A stretch of 55,415 nucleotides of DNA from Oscillospiraceae bacterium (GCA_015065805.1 SVPN01000007.1:1-55415); one strand, 5' to 3'. Shown: positions 17,370 through 25,666, counted from the first letter of the stretch. A program made the numbers and translations. The notes: generated by a model from the letters alone, not told the origin.

Positions 17370-17403
17370 AACCCGAACCTGCCTTACACGGCAGGTTCGG
17401 GTT
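17370..17403 (-). terminator. Terminator-like hairpin, distal of a tandem pair
   Basis: 14-bp perfect stem with a 6-nt loop. The T-rich tract (TTTGTTTATTATT) follows it only on the minus strand. Could also mark the end of hydF transcripts, but on the plus strand it is followed by an A-run, not a T-run. Confidence 0.65.
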
Positions 17404-17410
17404 CAAAAAA

Positions 17411-17445
17411 ACACGGCTGTTCACGTTCGATGTGAACAGCCGTGT
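17411..17445 (-). terminator. Rho-independent terminator, minus strand
   Basis: 14-bp perfect stem, 7-nt loop and seven T on the minus strand. It stands 16 bp after the small minus-strand gene at 17462-17611 and ends its transcript. Confidence 0.8.
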
Positions 17446-17461
17446 TTGGCTTTGAAACGGA

Positions 17462-17611
17462 TCAGAGCTTGCTTTTGATGAACTTTGCGGTCATCAGCCG
17501 GGACAGAACATCTAAAATAACGATGATGATCAGCGTCCGGGTGGGGATCGCCGCGCACAAGCATAGCGGTTGTGAAATACCGCAAGCCCGTAACGGCCGC
17601 AAGAAGATCAT
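17462..17611 (-). CDS. Small 49-residue hydrophobic protein, unrecognised
   Basis: Reads MIFLRPLRACGISQ..., with a hydrophobic centre (TLIIIVILDVL) and a basic end (TAKFIKSKL). The ATG at 17611 follows an AGAGGTG ribosome binding site 8 bp upstream. A promoter (TTAACA, 17 bp, TATACT, at 17643-17671) stands just before it, and a tandem pair of terminators follows 16 bp after the stop, so it looks like a complete stand-alone unit. A short hydrophobic stretch with a lysine-rich tail recalls membrane peptides or type I toxins, but no homology can be claimed. It could also be a small RNA whose frame is open by chance. Confidence 0.5.
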   Translation of the reverse strand: MIFLRPLRACGISQPLCLCAAIPTRTLIIIVILDVLSRLMTAKFIKSKL

Positions 17612-17642
17612 TTGCAAACACCTCTCAACAGAATGGAAAAAC

Positions 17643-17671
17643 AGTATAGCAAAGGTGCTTGCGGATGTTAA
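17643..17671 (-). promoter_or_regulatory. Promoter of the small minus-strand gene
   Basis: Read leftward: TTAACA, 17 bp, TATACT. It overlaps the last codons of the secreted-protein gene at 17668. Predicted start near 17636, about 25 nt before the small ORF. Confidence 0.7.
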
Positions 17672-18642
17672 TTGTTTTGGGTTCGGGATCCGACATTTTT
17701 CGCAGATTTGGTTGCGCCGACGGCAATAAAACCGCTTAGTGTGAGAAGCAATACGAGCGCCGAGATCTGCGTCCCGCTTCGGTCATCGCCGGTGTTCACA
17801 CCTGAGAGCATCGTGGTGGTTGTTGACGCTTGCTCTTGTGCGGTGGGTGCGGAGAGTGCAGAGGTTGTTGTATCGGCGGTAACCGCAGAGGCGGTTGTTT
17901 GTTCGGGGAAGGCTGCTTCGGTCGTTGTTGTCGTGGCTTCGGATGCCCGGGTGGTGGTGCTGTAAGCCGTTGTGCTGACAGCCATCGGTATGCCGCTGAC
18001 AAGGATATTGTTGATCGCGGTTTCACCGCCTGTGCCGCCGATGAGTCCGGCGGTACCGTTTACCATCATATTGGAGGCAACGGCAATACGGATATACAGC
18101 ATATCTACGTTGGCGGCGTCTGCGGGAAGTGCCGCATTGTCAAACGCGGGATATAAGATTTTGTTGGCAGGGATCGAGAAGACCTGTCCTGCCACATCGC
18201 TGTAATTCACGCCGTCGGTGCTGATTTGCAGCTTATAATCGCGCGGTCCTTTTTTGGTAGCGCCGATGGAGGCAGAGAATGTGATGCTTTCATAGCCTGC
18301 AGTCGGTACGCGGATCTCCAGAAAAGCGCCGTTTCCCCACGGGTTTTTCGTGCCTCCCGTCATAACGGGTTGCATACCGAGATCCTGATATTCGCCCTTT
18401 GACCATTCCAGCTTACGGTAATCGGTGCCGCTGACCGAGGCATACAGTCTGCCGCCGACCGTGGAAGAGGCATAGCCGCTGTCTTTGTCACCGTAGCCGC
18501 TGACCGATAGGTTCTCCTCCGCAACGGCACTGCTGTTCGGGAAGACGATCGCGGTGATCGTTTCGCTCTCTTGTGCCGAAACCGCCGTGCACGTTGCCGC
18601 ACACAGGACGAGGCACAGAAGTATACAAATTATATGACGCAT
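17668..18642 (-). CDS. Secreted, C-terminally anchored protein, paralogue of the dockerin protein N-terminus
   Basis: 324 residues. Signal peptide (residues 1-23, ending AVSA). Residues about 30-210 form a domain that is clearly paralogous to the N-terminus of the upstream protein: both carry NPW..GA..E.R, TKKGPRD.KLQ.S.DG, ALPADAAN and GGETA.N. Then comes a threonine-rich linker (about 215-275). The tail has VNTGDD, a hydrophobic span and a basic end, which resembles a variant sortase (LPxTG-like) signal without the usual Leu-Pro. It lies 15 bp after the upstream gene with an AAGGAGG site, so it is co-transcribed. Probably surface-displayed; function unknown. Confidence 0.78.
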   Translation of the reverse strand: MRHIICILLCLVLCAATCTAVSAQESETITAIVFPNSSAVAEENLSVSGYGDKDSGYASSTVGGRLYASVSGTDYRKLEWSKGEYQDLGMQPVMTGGTKNPWGNGAFLEIRVPTAGYESITFSASIGATKKGPRDYKLQISTDGVNYSDVAGQVFSIPANKILYPAFDNAALPADAANVDMLYIRIAVASNMMVNGTAGLIGGTGGETAINNILVSGIPMAVSTTAYSTTTRASEATTTTTEAAFPEQTTASAVTADTTTSALSAPTAQEQASTTTTMLSGVNTGDDRSGTQISALVLLLTLSGFIAVGATKSAKNVGSRTQNN

Positions 18643-18657
18643 CGTGTTACCTCCTTT

Positions 18658-21600
18658 TTACGGGCGGGACGGACGGTTACTGCCGCTGTTGCTTCCGATG
18701 GAGGTGATGATCGACGAAACCGATGCACTGCCCAGCGAGGTGCCTGCGGTGTAGGTCTCGTACAAGCCATCGGCGAGCTCGCCCGAGCAGGTGCCGCCGT
18801 AATAAGCGGTGTAGGTCGTTCCTTTGACGATGTCGGGCGAGCAGATGAGCACCGCCTGATAGGTTTTGCTCGGCTTGAATGCGAGGATCGTATTCCCTGC
18901 CGCATCAAGGATACCGAATGCCGTGCCTGCCGAGCGGGACGAGCTGCTCTTGATGCTCAGCATATACTGCGCGGAGGACGAGCTGGGCGTTTGCAGCATA
19001 CCGCTGCTGCCTGCCGCGATGAACGTGCCGCCGTCAATGTCAAACGTGCCGTCAAAATCAAGGAAGCCGTTGCCGCTGTCGGTCGGACCGTGCACCACAA
19101 CCGTGCCGCCCGTCATAACGGCATCGCCGTTGATGTCCACGCCGTCGCCGCCTGCATATACGGCAACATAGCCGCCTGTGACGGTGAGGCTACCGACCGA
19201 GGTGCTTTCCATTCCGCCCATTCCGCCCATTCCACCCATTCCGGGCATTGTCGAACCGCCGGACGAGCTGCTGCTTGCGGAGGTAGCGGTGGCGGCAACG
19301 CCGCTGAGCAGGTTGACAACGCCGCTTGCGGTTTCGCCTGCTGTGAGAGTACTGCCTGAGGCGGTCAAGGCGGGATAGGCGATGCTGTCGGTGTTGCTTG
19401 CCTGCAACGCGCCGAGGCAGAGAGTACCTGTGCCTGCTGTTTTGACAATGATCTTGTCAACGCACGCTTGTCCGTCCGAAGGAATACCGTTGTAGGTGAA
19501 GTAGTTGTACAGATCAAGTGCCGCTGTGACACTGCCGTTTGTTGCGGGCAGATAGCCGTCAGTGACATCCGTATCCGTCGCACCGAAGGCGGGATACCAG
19601 TCGGTGGAGAAGGCGGGGGTACCGTGGCCGGCATCGGTGGTGATGTCCAGAAGAATGTCGAATTCCGCGGTACTGTTCAGGTCGGTCACCAGATAGATCT
19701 GTTCATTCACATCAAAGGGAATATCGGTGTTGAGTGTCCATTGGTAACCGCTTGCGGATTCGGATACAAGATACAGCAGGTTGTTCTGCACATACCAGTA
19801 CCCCGTGTTATCGTCTGTGCCGCCTGCGGCGTTGATACCGTCGTCGGAGGAGGTCAGACGCATTTCGCCGCCTGTGACCGTGATGTTGACGCCTTCAATG
19901 GCTTCATAGCTCTTGGTCACTGTCAGTGACGCACCGTCGTTGACAAGAAGCAGACCGTCTGCGTGCACACCGTCATCGCCCGAGGCGGCGTTGATCACAC
20001 CGCCCGCAAGCGTGACATCGCCGTTGGCGTGAACGGCATCATCCTTGCAGTCAAGCGTGATCGATCCGCCGCAAACGGCCAGTGCGCCCGTTGACTTGAT
20101 GCCCTTGTAGCTGTTGGTGTCGGAGCTTGAAGGAGAGGTGGCACTACCGCCTCCCGTGACGATCGTAAAGGTTCCGCCGTTGATGCTCAGTGCTGTTTCT
20201 GCCTGAATGCCGTCGTTGGCGGCGGTGATATCAAACACGCCGCCGTCGATGGTGATATAGCCCTTGGTGGTGTCTTCGGTATTATCCGATTGCATACCGT
20301 CCGCCCCTGCCGTAACGGTGAAATCACCGTCGCTGATGCGGATGGAATCCTTGCCGCGGATGCCGTGGTTGACGGCATCGATTATGTAGGTGCCGCCGTT
20401 GATCTTCAGATCGTCTTTTGAAGTAATACCGTTTTTATACTTGCCGTTGACGATCAAGGTGCCGGTACCCTCTATCACCAGATCGTCCTTGCTGTAAATG
20501 GGGGAGGCGGGCTCGTCGGTTCCGTCGGCAAAAACATAGTTTGCGGTATCGGAGAAGGTGTTTGTTGTGCCCTCCTTGAGAATCAACGTGGTTTTATCTG
20601 CCGACTGCACATAAAAGGGCGCACTGTCTGAGCAGGACATCGTTACGTTATCTAAGGTTACGGCGACCTGATCAAGCGTATCGTCCGCCGCAACGATCAG
20701 CTGACCGTCGGTCATGGTACCGACCACGGTGTAGTGACCGCCGTCGGTGATGGTGACGGTATCGCCGCTGACGGTCGCACCACTGCCCTCAACGGTGGCG
20801 GTCGTGCCCAGAAGAGTGATCCGTGTTCCTGCCGAAGGTGTGTCGCTCAGACCGTTGGAAGCGGCCTTGTACAGCTTTTTGATACCGCTTGCCATTTGCG
20901 TCAGGATACTGCGTGCATCGGTGCTGTCAACATCGCCGTCCCCGTCAATATCGCCGAGTAACAGCTGAAGATCATCGGCGTTGGCGACATTCATCATGAT
21001 TTTCAGGATCCCTCGCACATCCACCGAACTGATATTGCCGTCACGGCTGACATCGCCTTGCGGGTAATAGACGACGTTGCCGATACCGGTGATCACAATG
21101 TCGTTGACAGCGGTTTCACCGCCCGTGGCACCGCTCAGTCCCGATGAACCGTTGATCAGGATATCCGATGTGTTGACCATTCGGATGTAGAGAGCGGGCG
21201 CGTTTGCAGCATCTGCGGGAAGAGCCACCGTGTCAAATGCTTGTTCCATCACCTTGTTGGTGGTGATGGAGTAAGAGACACCGACATCGGTGTACCGTAT
21301 GCCGTCCAGACTGTATTGGAGCTTGAAGTCGCGCGGTCCTTTTTTGGTGCCGCCCAGCTTAGCACTGAACGTAATGTCCGTGTAGCCCACGGTGGATAAC
21401 CGCGTTTCAATGTATGCTCCCGTTGCCCACGGGTTGTTATTGCCCGCGGTCATTGTCGGTTGCACAGCAGAGGTGTTGCCTTGTACATAAAGGTCAGACG
21501 TCCATTCTAATTTGCGCGCATCTGAACCGTTGACAGACGCGTGAACGGTGGCATTGCCTAACGAAACCGCATATCCGCTGTCTTTGTCTCCTGCAATGTC

Positions 21601-21741
21601 AGCGCCTGCCGTTCCGCCGGAATAGGAAAACTGGGAGATCAGGGTGTCGGTGGTTGCCGCGAAGACGATCCCCGGTGACAGGGAGTTGAGCACCAGCAGA
21701 CACGCCGTGACTACGGTAATGAGCTTGTGAAAGGGTTTCAT
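18658..21741 (-). CDS. Secreted dockerin protein with Cthe_2159-like (DUF4353) carbohydrate-binding region
   Basis: About 1027 residues. Signal peptide (about 1-28); N-terminal domain shared with the next gene (about 33-222); type I dockerin (about 229-288) with two calcium-loop repeats, DVSRDGNISSVDV and GDIDGDGDVDSTDA; then a long beta-helix region with repeated GxxTIxxG-type rungs, characteristic of Cthe_2159/DUF4353 proteins, which bind cellulose and pectic acid. A methionine-glycine repeat (MPGMGGMGGMGGM) interrupts it near residue 840. The dockerin would attach the protein to a cohesin scaffoldin; none is in the window, and an internal dockerin is uncommon. Start ATG 21741 is chosen over TTG 21747 because AGGAGG is 7 bp away. 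Confidence 0.85.
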   Translation of the reverse strand: MKPFHKLITVVTACLLVLNSLSPGIVFAATTDTLISQFSYSGGTAGADIAGDKDSGYAVSLGNATVHASVNGSDARKLEWTSDLYVQGNTSAVQPTMTAGNNNPWATGAYIETRLSTVGYTDITFSAKLGGTKKGPRDFKLQYSLDGIRYTDVGVSYSITTNKVMEQAFDTVALPADAANAPALYIRMVNTSDILINGSSGLSGATGGETAVNDIVITGIGNVVYYPQGDVSRDGNISSVDVRGILKIMMNVANADDLQLLLGDIDGDGDVDSTDARSILTQMASGIKKLYKAASNGLSDTPSAGTRITLLGTTATVEGSGATVSGDTVTITDGGHYTVVGTMTDGQLIVAADDTLDQVAVTLDNVTMSCSDSAPFYVQSADKTTLILKEGTTNTFSDTANYVFADGTDEPASPIYSKDDLVIEGTGTLIVNGKYKNGITSKDDLKINGGTYIIDAVNHGIRGKDSIRISDGDFTVTAGADGMQSDNTEDTTKGYITIDGGVFDITAANDGIQAETALSINGGTFTIVTGGGSATSPSSSDTNSYKGIKSTGALAVCGGSITLDCKDDAVHANGDVTLAGGVINAASGDDGVHADGLLLVNDGASLTVTKSYEAIEGVNITVTGGEMRLTSSDDGINAAGGTDDNTGYWYVQNNLLYLVSESASGYQWTLNTDIPFDVNEQIYLVTDLNSTAEFDILLDITTDAGHGTPAFSTDWYPAFGATDTDVTDGYLPATNGSVTAALDLYNYFTYNGIPSDGQACVDKIIVKTAGTGTLCLGALQASNTDSIAYPALTASGSTLTAGETASGVVNLLSGVAATATSASSSSSGGSTMPGMGGMGGMGGMESTSVGSLTVTGGYVAVYAGGDGVDINGDAVMTGGTVVVHGPTDSGNGFLDFDGTFDIDGGTFIAAGSSGMLQTPSSSSAQYMLSIKSSSSRSAGTAFGILDAAGNTILAFKPSKTYQAVLICSPDIVKGTTYTAYYGGTCSGELADGLYETYTAGTSLGSASVSSIITSIGSNSGSNRPSRP

Positions 21742-21751
21742 ATGCAAACCT

Positions 21752-21810
21752 CCTTGTTACGGTTCTCTCGGTTTTGAAACAGAGAACTCTATAAGATATA
21801 TGTAACAAGG
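21752..21810 (-). promoter_or_regulatory. Folded 5' leader that hides the ribosome binding site
   Basis: In the minus-strand transcript CCTTGTTAC (21802-21810) is perfectly complementary to GTAACAAGG (21752-21760), which runs into the AAGGAGG ribosome binding site. Between them GTTCTCT (21781-21787) pairs with AGAGAAC (21762-21768), with four further pairs inside. This would block translation of the dockerin gene until opened. Confidence 0.55.
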
Positions 21811-21852
21811 GTGTGTGACTGTTTTTTGAAAGATATGCGGCAATTTTTGGGG

Positions 21853-21893
21853 ATTATACGCTGTTTTCATCAAAATAAGCACTGTTTTCATCA
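21853..21893 (-). promoter_or_regulatory. Promoter region with two direct repeats 21 bp apart
   Basis: A minus-strand TATAAT lies at 21853-21858 with a poor -35 (TGCTTA). Upstream, CTGTTTTCATCA occurs twice (21861-21872 and 21882-21893, plus-strand reading), exactly 21 bp apart, on the same face of the helix. A weak -35 with same-face repeats suggests an activator site; a LytTR regulator is encoded about 500 bp away. Confidence 0.5.
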
Positions 21894-21951
21894 TTTGTCG
21901 CCGTTATTGTCAATAAAACGGTATACTTTTCCATAATCTGTCAGAAAGCTC

Positions 21952-21979
21952 TTGACAAAAGGCGAAAACCGTGTAAAAT
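21952..21979 (+). promoter_or_regulatory. Promoter-like sequence pointing right, antisense to DUF6514 gene
   Basis: TTGACA, 16 bp, TAAAAT. No plus-strand gene follows; a transcript from about 21987 would run antisense to the gene at 22018-22233. Confidence 0.4.
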
Positions 21980-22017
21980 AAATGTTGATGAAACTAACAT
22001 TATTTAGCGGATGTTCG

Positions 22018-22233
22018 TTACAACGCATCCTCGATCACATCCCACAGGTGCACCAACGCGGGTTGCTCGCGGTTGCACAGCCGTGCAAAGGCGGCGGCTT
22101 TGCGCCGACGGCAAAAGATATCGGGAATGTGTAAAAACAGCTTGCGGTGAAGGTACACCTTCAAGCCGAAGGAATGATACAGTCCGAGCTCGCGCCCGAA
22201 ATGCCATTCCGAGCTGATGCGGTATGTGATCAA
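22018..22233 (-). CDS. DUF6514 family protein
   Basis: 71 residues. The start is a TTG at 22233 with GGAGGCG about 10 bp upstream. It begins ITYRISSEW and ends with a short motif (LCNREQPALVHLWDVIEDAL) in which the L-HL-DVIED tail is the conserved end of DUF6514 proteins of Clostridia. Function unknown. It is transcribed away from the LytTR regulator gene, with a 14-bp inverted repeat between them. A minus-strand TATACT at 22309-22314 is the likely -10 box; that would put the repeat at the start of the transcript. Confidence 0.7.
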   Translation of the reverse strand: MITYRISSEWHFGRELGLYHSFGLKVYLHRKLFLHIPDIFCRRRKAAAFARLCNREQPALVHLWDVIEDAL

Positions 22234-22259
22234 CAGGACTCGCCTCCGTTTCTGCTTGC

Positions 22260-22305
22260 TTAGCGTAACAGGACATATCCGAATCTGTTTCTCCTGTTAC
22301 GCTAA
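22260..22305. repeat. Perfect 14-bp inverted repeat between divergent genes
   Basis: TTAGCGTAACAGGA (22260-22273) and its exact complement (22292-22305), separated by 18 bp. It may be an operator shared by the two divergent genes or a leader hairpin of the DUF6514 transcript. There is no T-run, so it is not a terminator. Confidence 0.7.
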
Positions 22306-22395
22306 CTCAGTATACCCGATGTTGATGCCGAACGGGGTCGATCGGTGAAAACAGACAGATATTTGATGAATTCGACAAAAAGTGAGGGATTCAGT

Positions 22396-23109
22396 GTGCA
22401 TATAGCCATATGTGACAGCAATATGTCGTACCGTGAGCAGCTGATGCAGGCGATCCGCGCTTCGCTTGCCGAGGAGTCGATCTCTTATCGGATACGGGAA
22501 TATGCGCATCTGCAGGAGCTGGTGTATGATGTGCAGGACGGAGAGCGTGTGGATGCGGTATTTGCGGATGTGGGGGATGCCGAGAGTCGGCAAGGACTCT
22601 CGCAGTGGCGGTTCGACTGCTTTGAGGGATTTCTGATCCTGACATCGGATTGCGAGCGCTATGCGATGCTGGGATACACCTTGGAGGCGGACGGCTATCT
22701 GCTCAAGCCTTTTTCGGTATCCCACGTCAAGGAGGTTCTCACAAGGCTTTGTAAGCGTGCGGGAAAGGCGTGCCTGACCGTTATGGACCGATCGCATATC
22801 ATCCGTATTCCGTATCACGATATTCTGTACATTGAAAGCCGCAATGCCCGTTGCATCATCCACCGCCTTCATCACGCGGATTATACGCTGTACACGCATT
22901 TGGACGATCTGCAAAAGGAACTGCGCGACAAGCGGTTTTTGCGCTGTCATCAGAGCTATCTTGTGAATATGGATCAGGTGGTGTCGGCGGATACGCAGTT
23001 TGTGATGAGTAACGGCGATGCGGTGTCCATCCGTCAGCGGGAGCGCAAGCTGTTGCGAGATTGTTTCGGGGCGTACATCCGCTCAAAAGAATCTGAAAAT
23101 AATTTGTAA
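22396..23109 (+). CDS. LytTR-type response regulator
   Basis: About 237 residues. An N-terminal receiver-like domain (starting VHIAICDSNMSYREQL) has a likely acceptor aspartate in VFADVGD and the conserved lysine in GYLLKPF. The C-terminal LytTR DNA-binding domain begins near residue 130 (IRIPYHDILYIESRN... FLRCHQSYLVNMDQV). A GTG start at 22396 with GAGGG upstream gives the normal response-regulator N-terminus; a GTG at 22345 is an alternative adding 17 residues. No histidine kinase is adjacent, so it is an orphan in this window. LytTR regulators bind direct repeats about 21 bp apart, as seen upstream of the dockerin gene. Confidence 0.88.
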   Translation: MHIAICDSNMSYREQLMQAIRASLAEESISYRIREYAHLQELVYDVQDGERVDAVFADVGDAESRQGLSQWRFDCFEGFLILTSDCERYAMLGYTLEADGYLLKPFSVSHVKEVLTRLCKRAGKACLTVMDRSHIIRIPYHDILYIESRNARCIIHRLHHADYTLYTHLDDLQKELRDKRFLRCHQSYLVNMDQVVSADTQFVMSNGDAVSIRQRERKLLRDCFGAYIRSKESENNL

Positions 23110-23126
23110 AAGGAAAGCGCTTTCTC

Positions 23127-23155
23127 TTGCAAAGGCGGGAAAAATCTGTTATGAT
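23127..23155 (+). promoter_or_regulatory. Promoter of the membrane protein-ilvD unit
   Basis: TTGCAA, 17 bp, TATGAT, 35 bp upstream of the gene at 23191. Confidence 0.7.
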
Positions 23156-23190
23156 AACACAATAAAGCCGAAACAGCGAGGTGAAAGCAA

Positions 23191-23913
23191 ATGGCGCGTG
23201 AAATGGCGCTTGCGGGTGTCGATCCTTCGGAGCTTCTGCCGCCGCCACCGCCCGAACGACCGCACACCTTCCGTGAAAAATGGGACAACTTCTGGTACCA
23301 TTATAAAATCACGTTCTGGGTCGTTGCGGCGATCGTCGCGATCGCGGTGACGATCCTTGTGCAGACGGTCACGAAGAATCCCGCGGATTACGAGGTGGTC
23401 GTCGTGACGGAATATGCGTTGCTTCCGCCCGAAACCGACGGTATGAAGGCGTATCTGGCATCGGTCGGACAGGATGTGGACGGTGACGGTGAGGTGGAGA
23501 TCCTTATCGACAACATCGTCCCCAGCTTTCAGGCGGACGGTTCCTATTCCATCGGCTTTGCCGATCAGCAAAAGCTGATCAACTACATCGCCGCAGGCGA
23601 AAAAATGATCTATGTGTTTGACCGCCTGAGCTATGAAGGCTTCCTTGCCAACATTTCGCAGGTGACCGACAGTGACTATTCGTTCTACGCCGCGTTGGAG
23701 ATCACCGACGCAGGGTATGACCCCGACGGCTGTTATTGGAGCTGGAAAGGGGATCCCCGTCTGGCGCAGTACAACCTGACTGAGCAGGCGGAGGATATGC
23801 TGTTCGGCGTGCGTTCTCCTGAGGGCACGGCGGGCGGCGAGAAGTCACAGGCGATGTATGAACAGGGAAAACAACTTATTGAGGCATTAGCCGAACAGAA
23901 AGAAGGAAACTAA
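23191..23913 (+). CDS. Membrane-anchored protein of unknown function
   Basis: 240 residues. A proline-rich cytoplasmic N-terminus (residues 14-22, LLPPPPPER) is followed by an aromatic segment ([10 protein letters not shown]) and one membrane span (about 43-60). The rest is an extracytoplasmic domain with a DVDGDGEVE stretch resembling a calcium-binding loop. The family was not recognised; similar one-span proteins are common and uncharacterised in Oscillospirales. It is two bases upstream of ilvD and probably co-transcribed, though no functional link is evident. Start chosen for its GAGGTGAAAG site. Confidence 0.7.
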   Translation: MAREMALAGVDPSELLPPPPPERPHTFREKWDNFWYHYKITFWVVAAIVAIAVTILVQTVTKNPADYEVVVVTEYALLPPETDGMKAYLASVGQDVDGDGEVEILIDNIVPSFQADGSYSIGFADQQKLINYIAAGEKMIYVFDRLSYEGFLANISQVTDSDYSFYAALEITDAGYDPDGCYWSWKGDPRLAQYNLTEQAEDMLFGVRSPEGTAGGEKSQAMYEQGKQLIEALAEQKEGN

Positions 23914-23915
23914 CT

Positions 23916-25580
23916 ATGCGCAGTGATTTGCTTAAAGAGGGCCCGTCCCGTGCTCCTCACCGTTCGCTTTTAAAAGCTCTGGGCATTACCGACCGTGAAA
24001 TGAAGCGTCCCTTTGTGGCGGTGGTCAGCTCCAAAAGCGACTACATCCCCGGTCACGCTCATCTGGATACCATCACCAAAGCCGTCGAAGCGGGCATCCG
24101 CAACGCAGGCGGTGTGCCGTTCACATTCAACACCATCGGTGTGTGTGACGGTCTGGCGATGAACCACAAGGGTATGAAATATTCGCTTTGCTCGCGTGAG
24201 CTGATCGCGGACTCCATCGAAGTGATGCTCACCGCGCACCCGATGGATGCGGTGGTGTTCATCCCCAATTGTGATAAGATCGTTCCCGGTATGCTGATGG
24301 CAGCGTGCCGTATGAATCTGCCGTCGATCTTTGTGTCGGGCGGCCCGATGATGCCCGGTCACAACGGCAAGGGCACCCGTATGGGTCTGTCGGAGATGTT
24401 TGAAGCGGTCGGCAGCTTTGCGGCAGGTAAGATCACTGCCGAAGACCTGCACTGTCAGGAAGAAAACGCGTGCCCCGGTTGCGGCTCCTGCTCGGGTATG
24501 TACACGGCAAACTCGATGAACTGCCTGACCGAGGCCATCGGTATGGCACTGCCCGGCAACGGCACGATCCCCGCTGTCACGGCGGCGCGTGTGCGCCTTG
24601 CCAAGGACGCCGGTGAGCGCGTGATGGAGCTGCTTGAGCAAAACATCCGCCCGCTGGATATCCTCACCCCGAAGGCGTTTGAAAATGCGCTCCGTGCGGA
24701 TATGGCGATCGGCTGTTCCTCGAACACGATTTTGCATATTCTTGCGATCTCCCGTGCGGCGGGTTGCCCGGTGACGCTCGAGCAGATCGACGCAATCGGC
24801 AAAAAGACGCCGCAGATCTGCAAGCTCAATCCCGCAGGCACGACCTTTATCACCGACCTTAACGATGTCGGCGGCATCCAGTCGATGCTGAAAGAGCTGG
24901 ATACGGCGGGTATGGTGCATCGCGATGTGGTGACGGTCAACGGCACGGTTGGTGAGCGCATCGATGCGGCAAAGCCTGCTGACGGCACGATCATCCGCAA
25001 GTTAGACGATCCGTTCAGCAAGGACGGCGGTATTGCCATTTTGTTCGGTAATCTTGCAGCGGACGGCGCTGTTGTGAAAAAGGGTGCGGTGGCACCGTCG
25101 ATGATGGTGCACAGCGGCCCTGCGCGCGTGTTCGATTCCGAAGAGGATGCCACGGCGGCGATCATGGACGGCAAAATCCACGAGGGCGATGTTGTGGTGA
25201 TTCGCTATGAAGGTCCCAAGGGAGGTCCCGGTATGCGCGAAATGCTCACGCCGACGGCGGCGATCATCGGTCGCGGTCTGGGCGAAAGTGTGGCGCTGAT
25301 CACCGACGGACGCTTTTCGGGCGCGACCCGCGGTGCATCGATCGGTCACGTCTCTCCCGAAGCGGCAGAAGGCGGCTTGATCGCGCTGGTGGAGGAAGGT
25401 GACACGGTGGCAATCGATATTCCGAACCGTTCGCTCTCGCTCCTTGTGGATGAGGATACGCTTGCCGCGCGGAAAGCGGCGTGGAAAGCGCCTGAGCGCG
25501 AATTGACGGGCTATGCCAAGCGTTATGCCCAGCACGTGACAAGCGGTGCTACGGGTGCTGTGTTTGACGATATGCTGTAA
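23916..25580 (+). CDS. ilvD: Dihydroxy-acid dehydratase
   Basis: 554 residues, the usual length. It converts 2,3-dihydroxy acids to 2-keto acids in valine, leucine and isoleucine synthesis. Iron-sulfur cluster cysteines are visible in [12 protein letters not shown] and [16 protein letters not shown]; the C-terminal family segments [12 protein letters not shown] and [13 protein letters not shown] are also present. No other ilv or leu gene is adjacent, and no T-box or leader peptide was found; it follows a membrane protein gene of unknown role. A strong terminator follows. Confidence 0.97.
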   Translation: MRSDLLKEGPSRAPHRSLLKALGITDREMKRPFVAVVSSKSDYIPGHAHLDTITKAVEAGIRNAGGVPFTFNTIGVCDGLAMNHKGMKYSLCSRELIADSIEVMLTAHPMDAVVFIPNCDKIVPGMLMAACRMNLPSIFVSGGPMMPGHNGKGTRMGLSEMFEAVGSFAAGKITAEDLHCQEENACPGCGSCSGMYTANSMNCLTEAIGMALPGNGTIPAVTAARVRLAKDAGERVMELLEQNIRPLDILTPKAFENALRADMAIGCSSNTILHILAISRAAGCPVTLEQIDAIGKKTPQICKLNPAGTTFITDLNDVGGIQSMLKELDTAGMVHRDVVTVNGTVGERIDAAKPADGTIIRKLDDPFSKDGGIAILFGNLAADGAVVKKGAVAPSMMVHSGPARVFDSEEDATAAIMDGKIHEGDVVVIRYEGPKGGPGMREMLTPTAAIIGRGLGESVALITDGRFSGATRGASIGHVSPEAAEGGLIALVEEGDTVAIDIPNRSLSLLVDEDTLAARKAAWKAPERELTGYAKRYAQHVTSGATGAVFDDML

Positions 25581-25585
25581 ACAGT

Positions 25586-25633
25586 CGCACGGTCGGTCTT
25601 TTGATGACAAAAGACCGACCGTGCGTTTTTTTA
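25586..25633 (+). terminator. Terminator after ilvD
   Basis: A long perfect stem (CGCACGGTCGGTCTTTTG with its complement), 3-4 nt loop, followed by seven T. Confidence 0.93.
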
Positions 25634-25637
25634 TTGT

Positions 25638-25666
25638 TTGACTTTTTTAAGGGAAACCCATATACT
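25638..25666 (+). promoter_or_regulatory. Promoter of the GH2 gene
   Basis: TTGACT, 17 bp, TATACT, about 30 bp before the gene start. Confidence 0.75.

Noticed and set aside
17370-17445. Two adjacent hairpins considered as a REP/BIME or small IS remnant
   Set aside because: Different stem sequences and minus-strand T-runs fit tandem terminators better.
19212-19250. Tandem ATTCCGCCC-like repeat, considered as CRISPR or minisatellite
   Set aside because: In frame inside the dockerin gene and encodes the Gly-Gly-Met repeat; no spacers.
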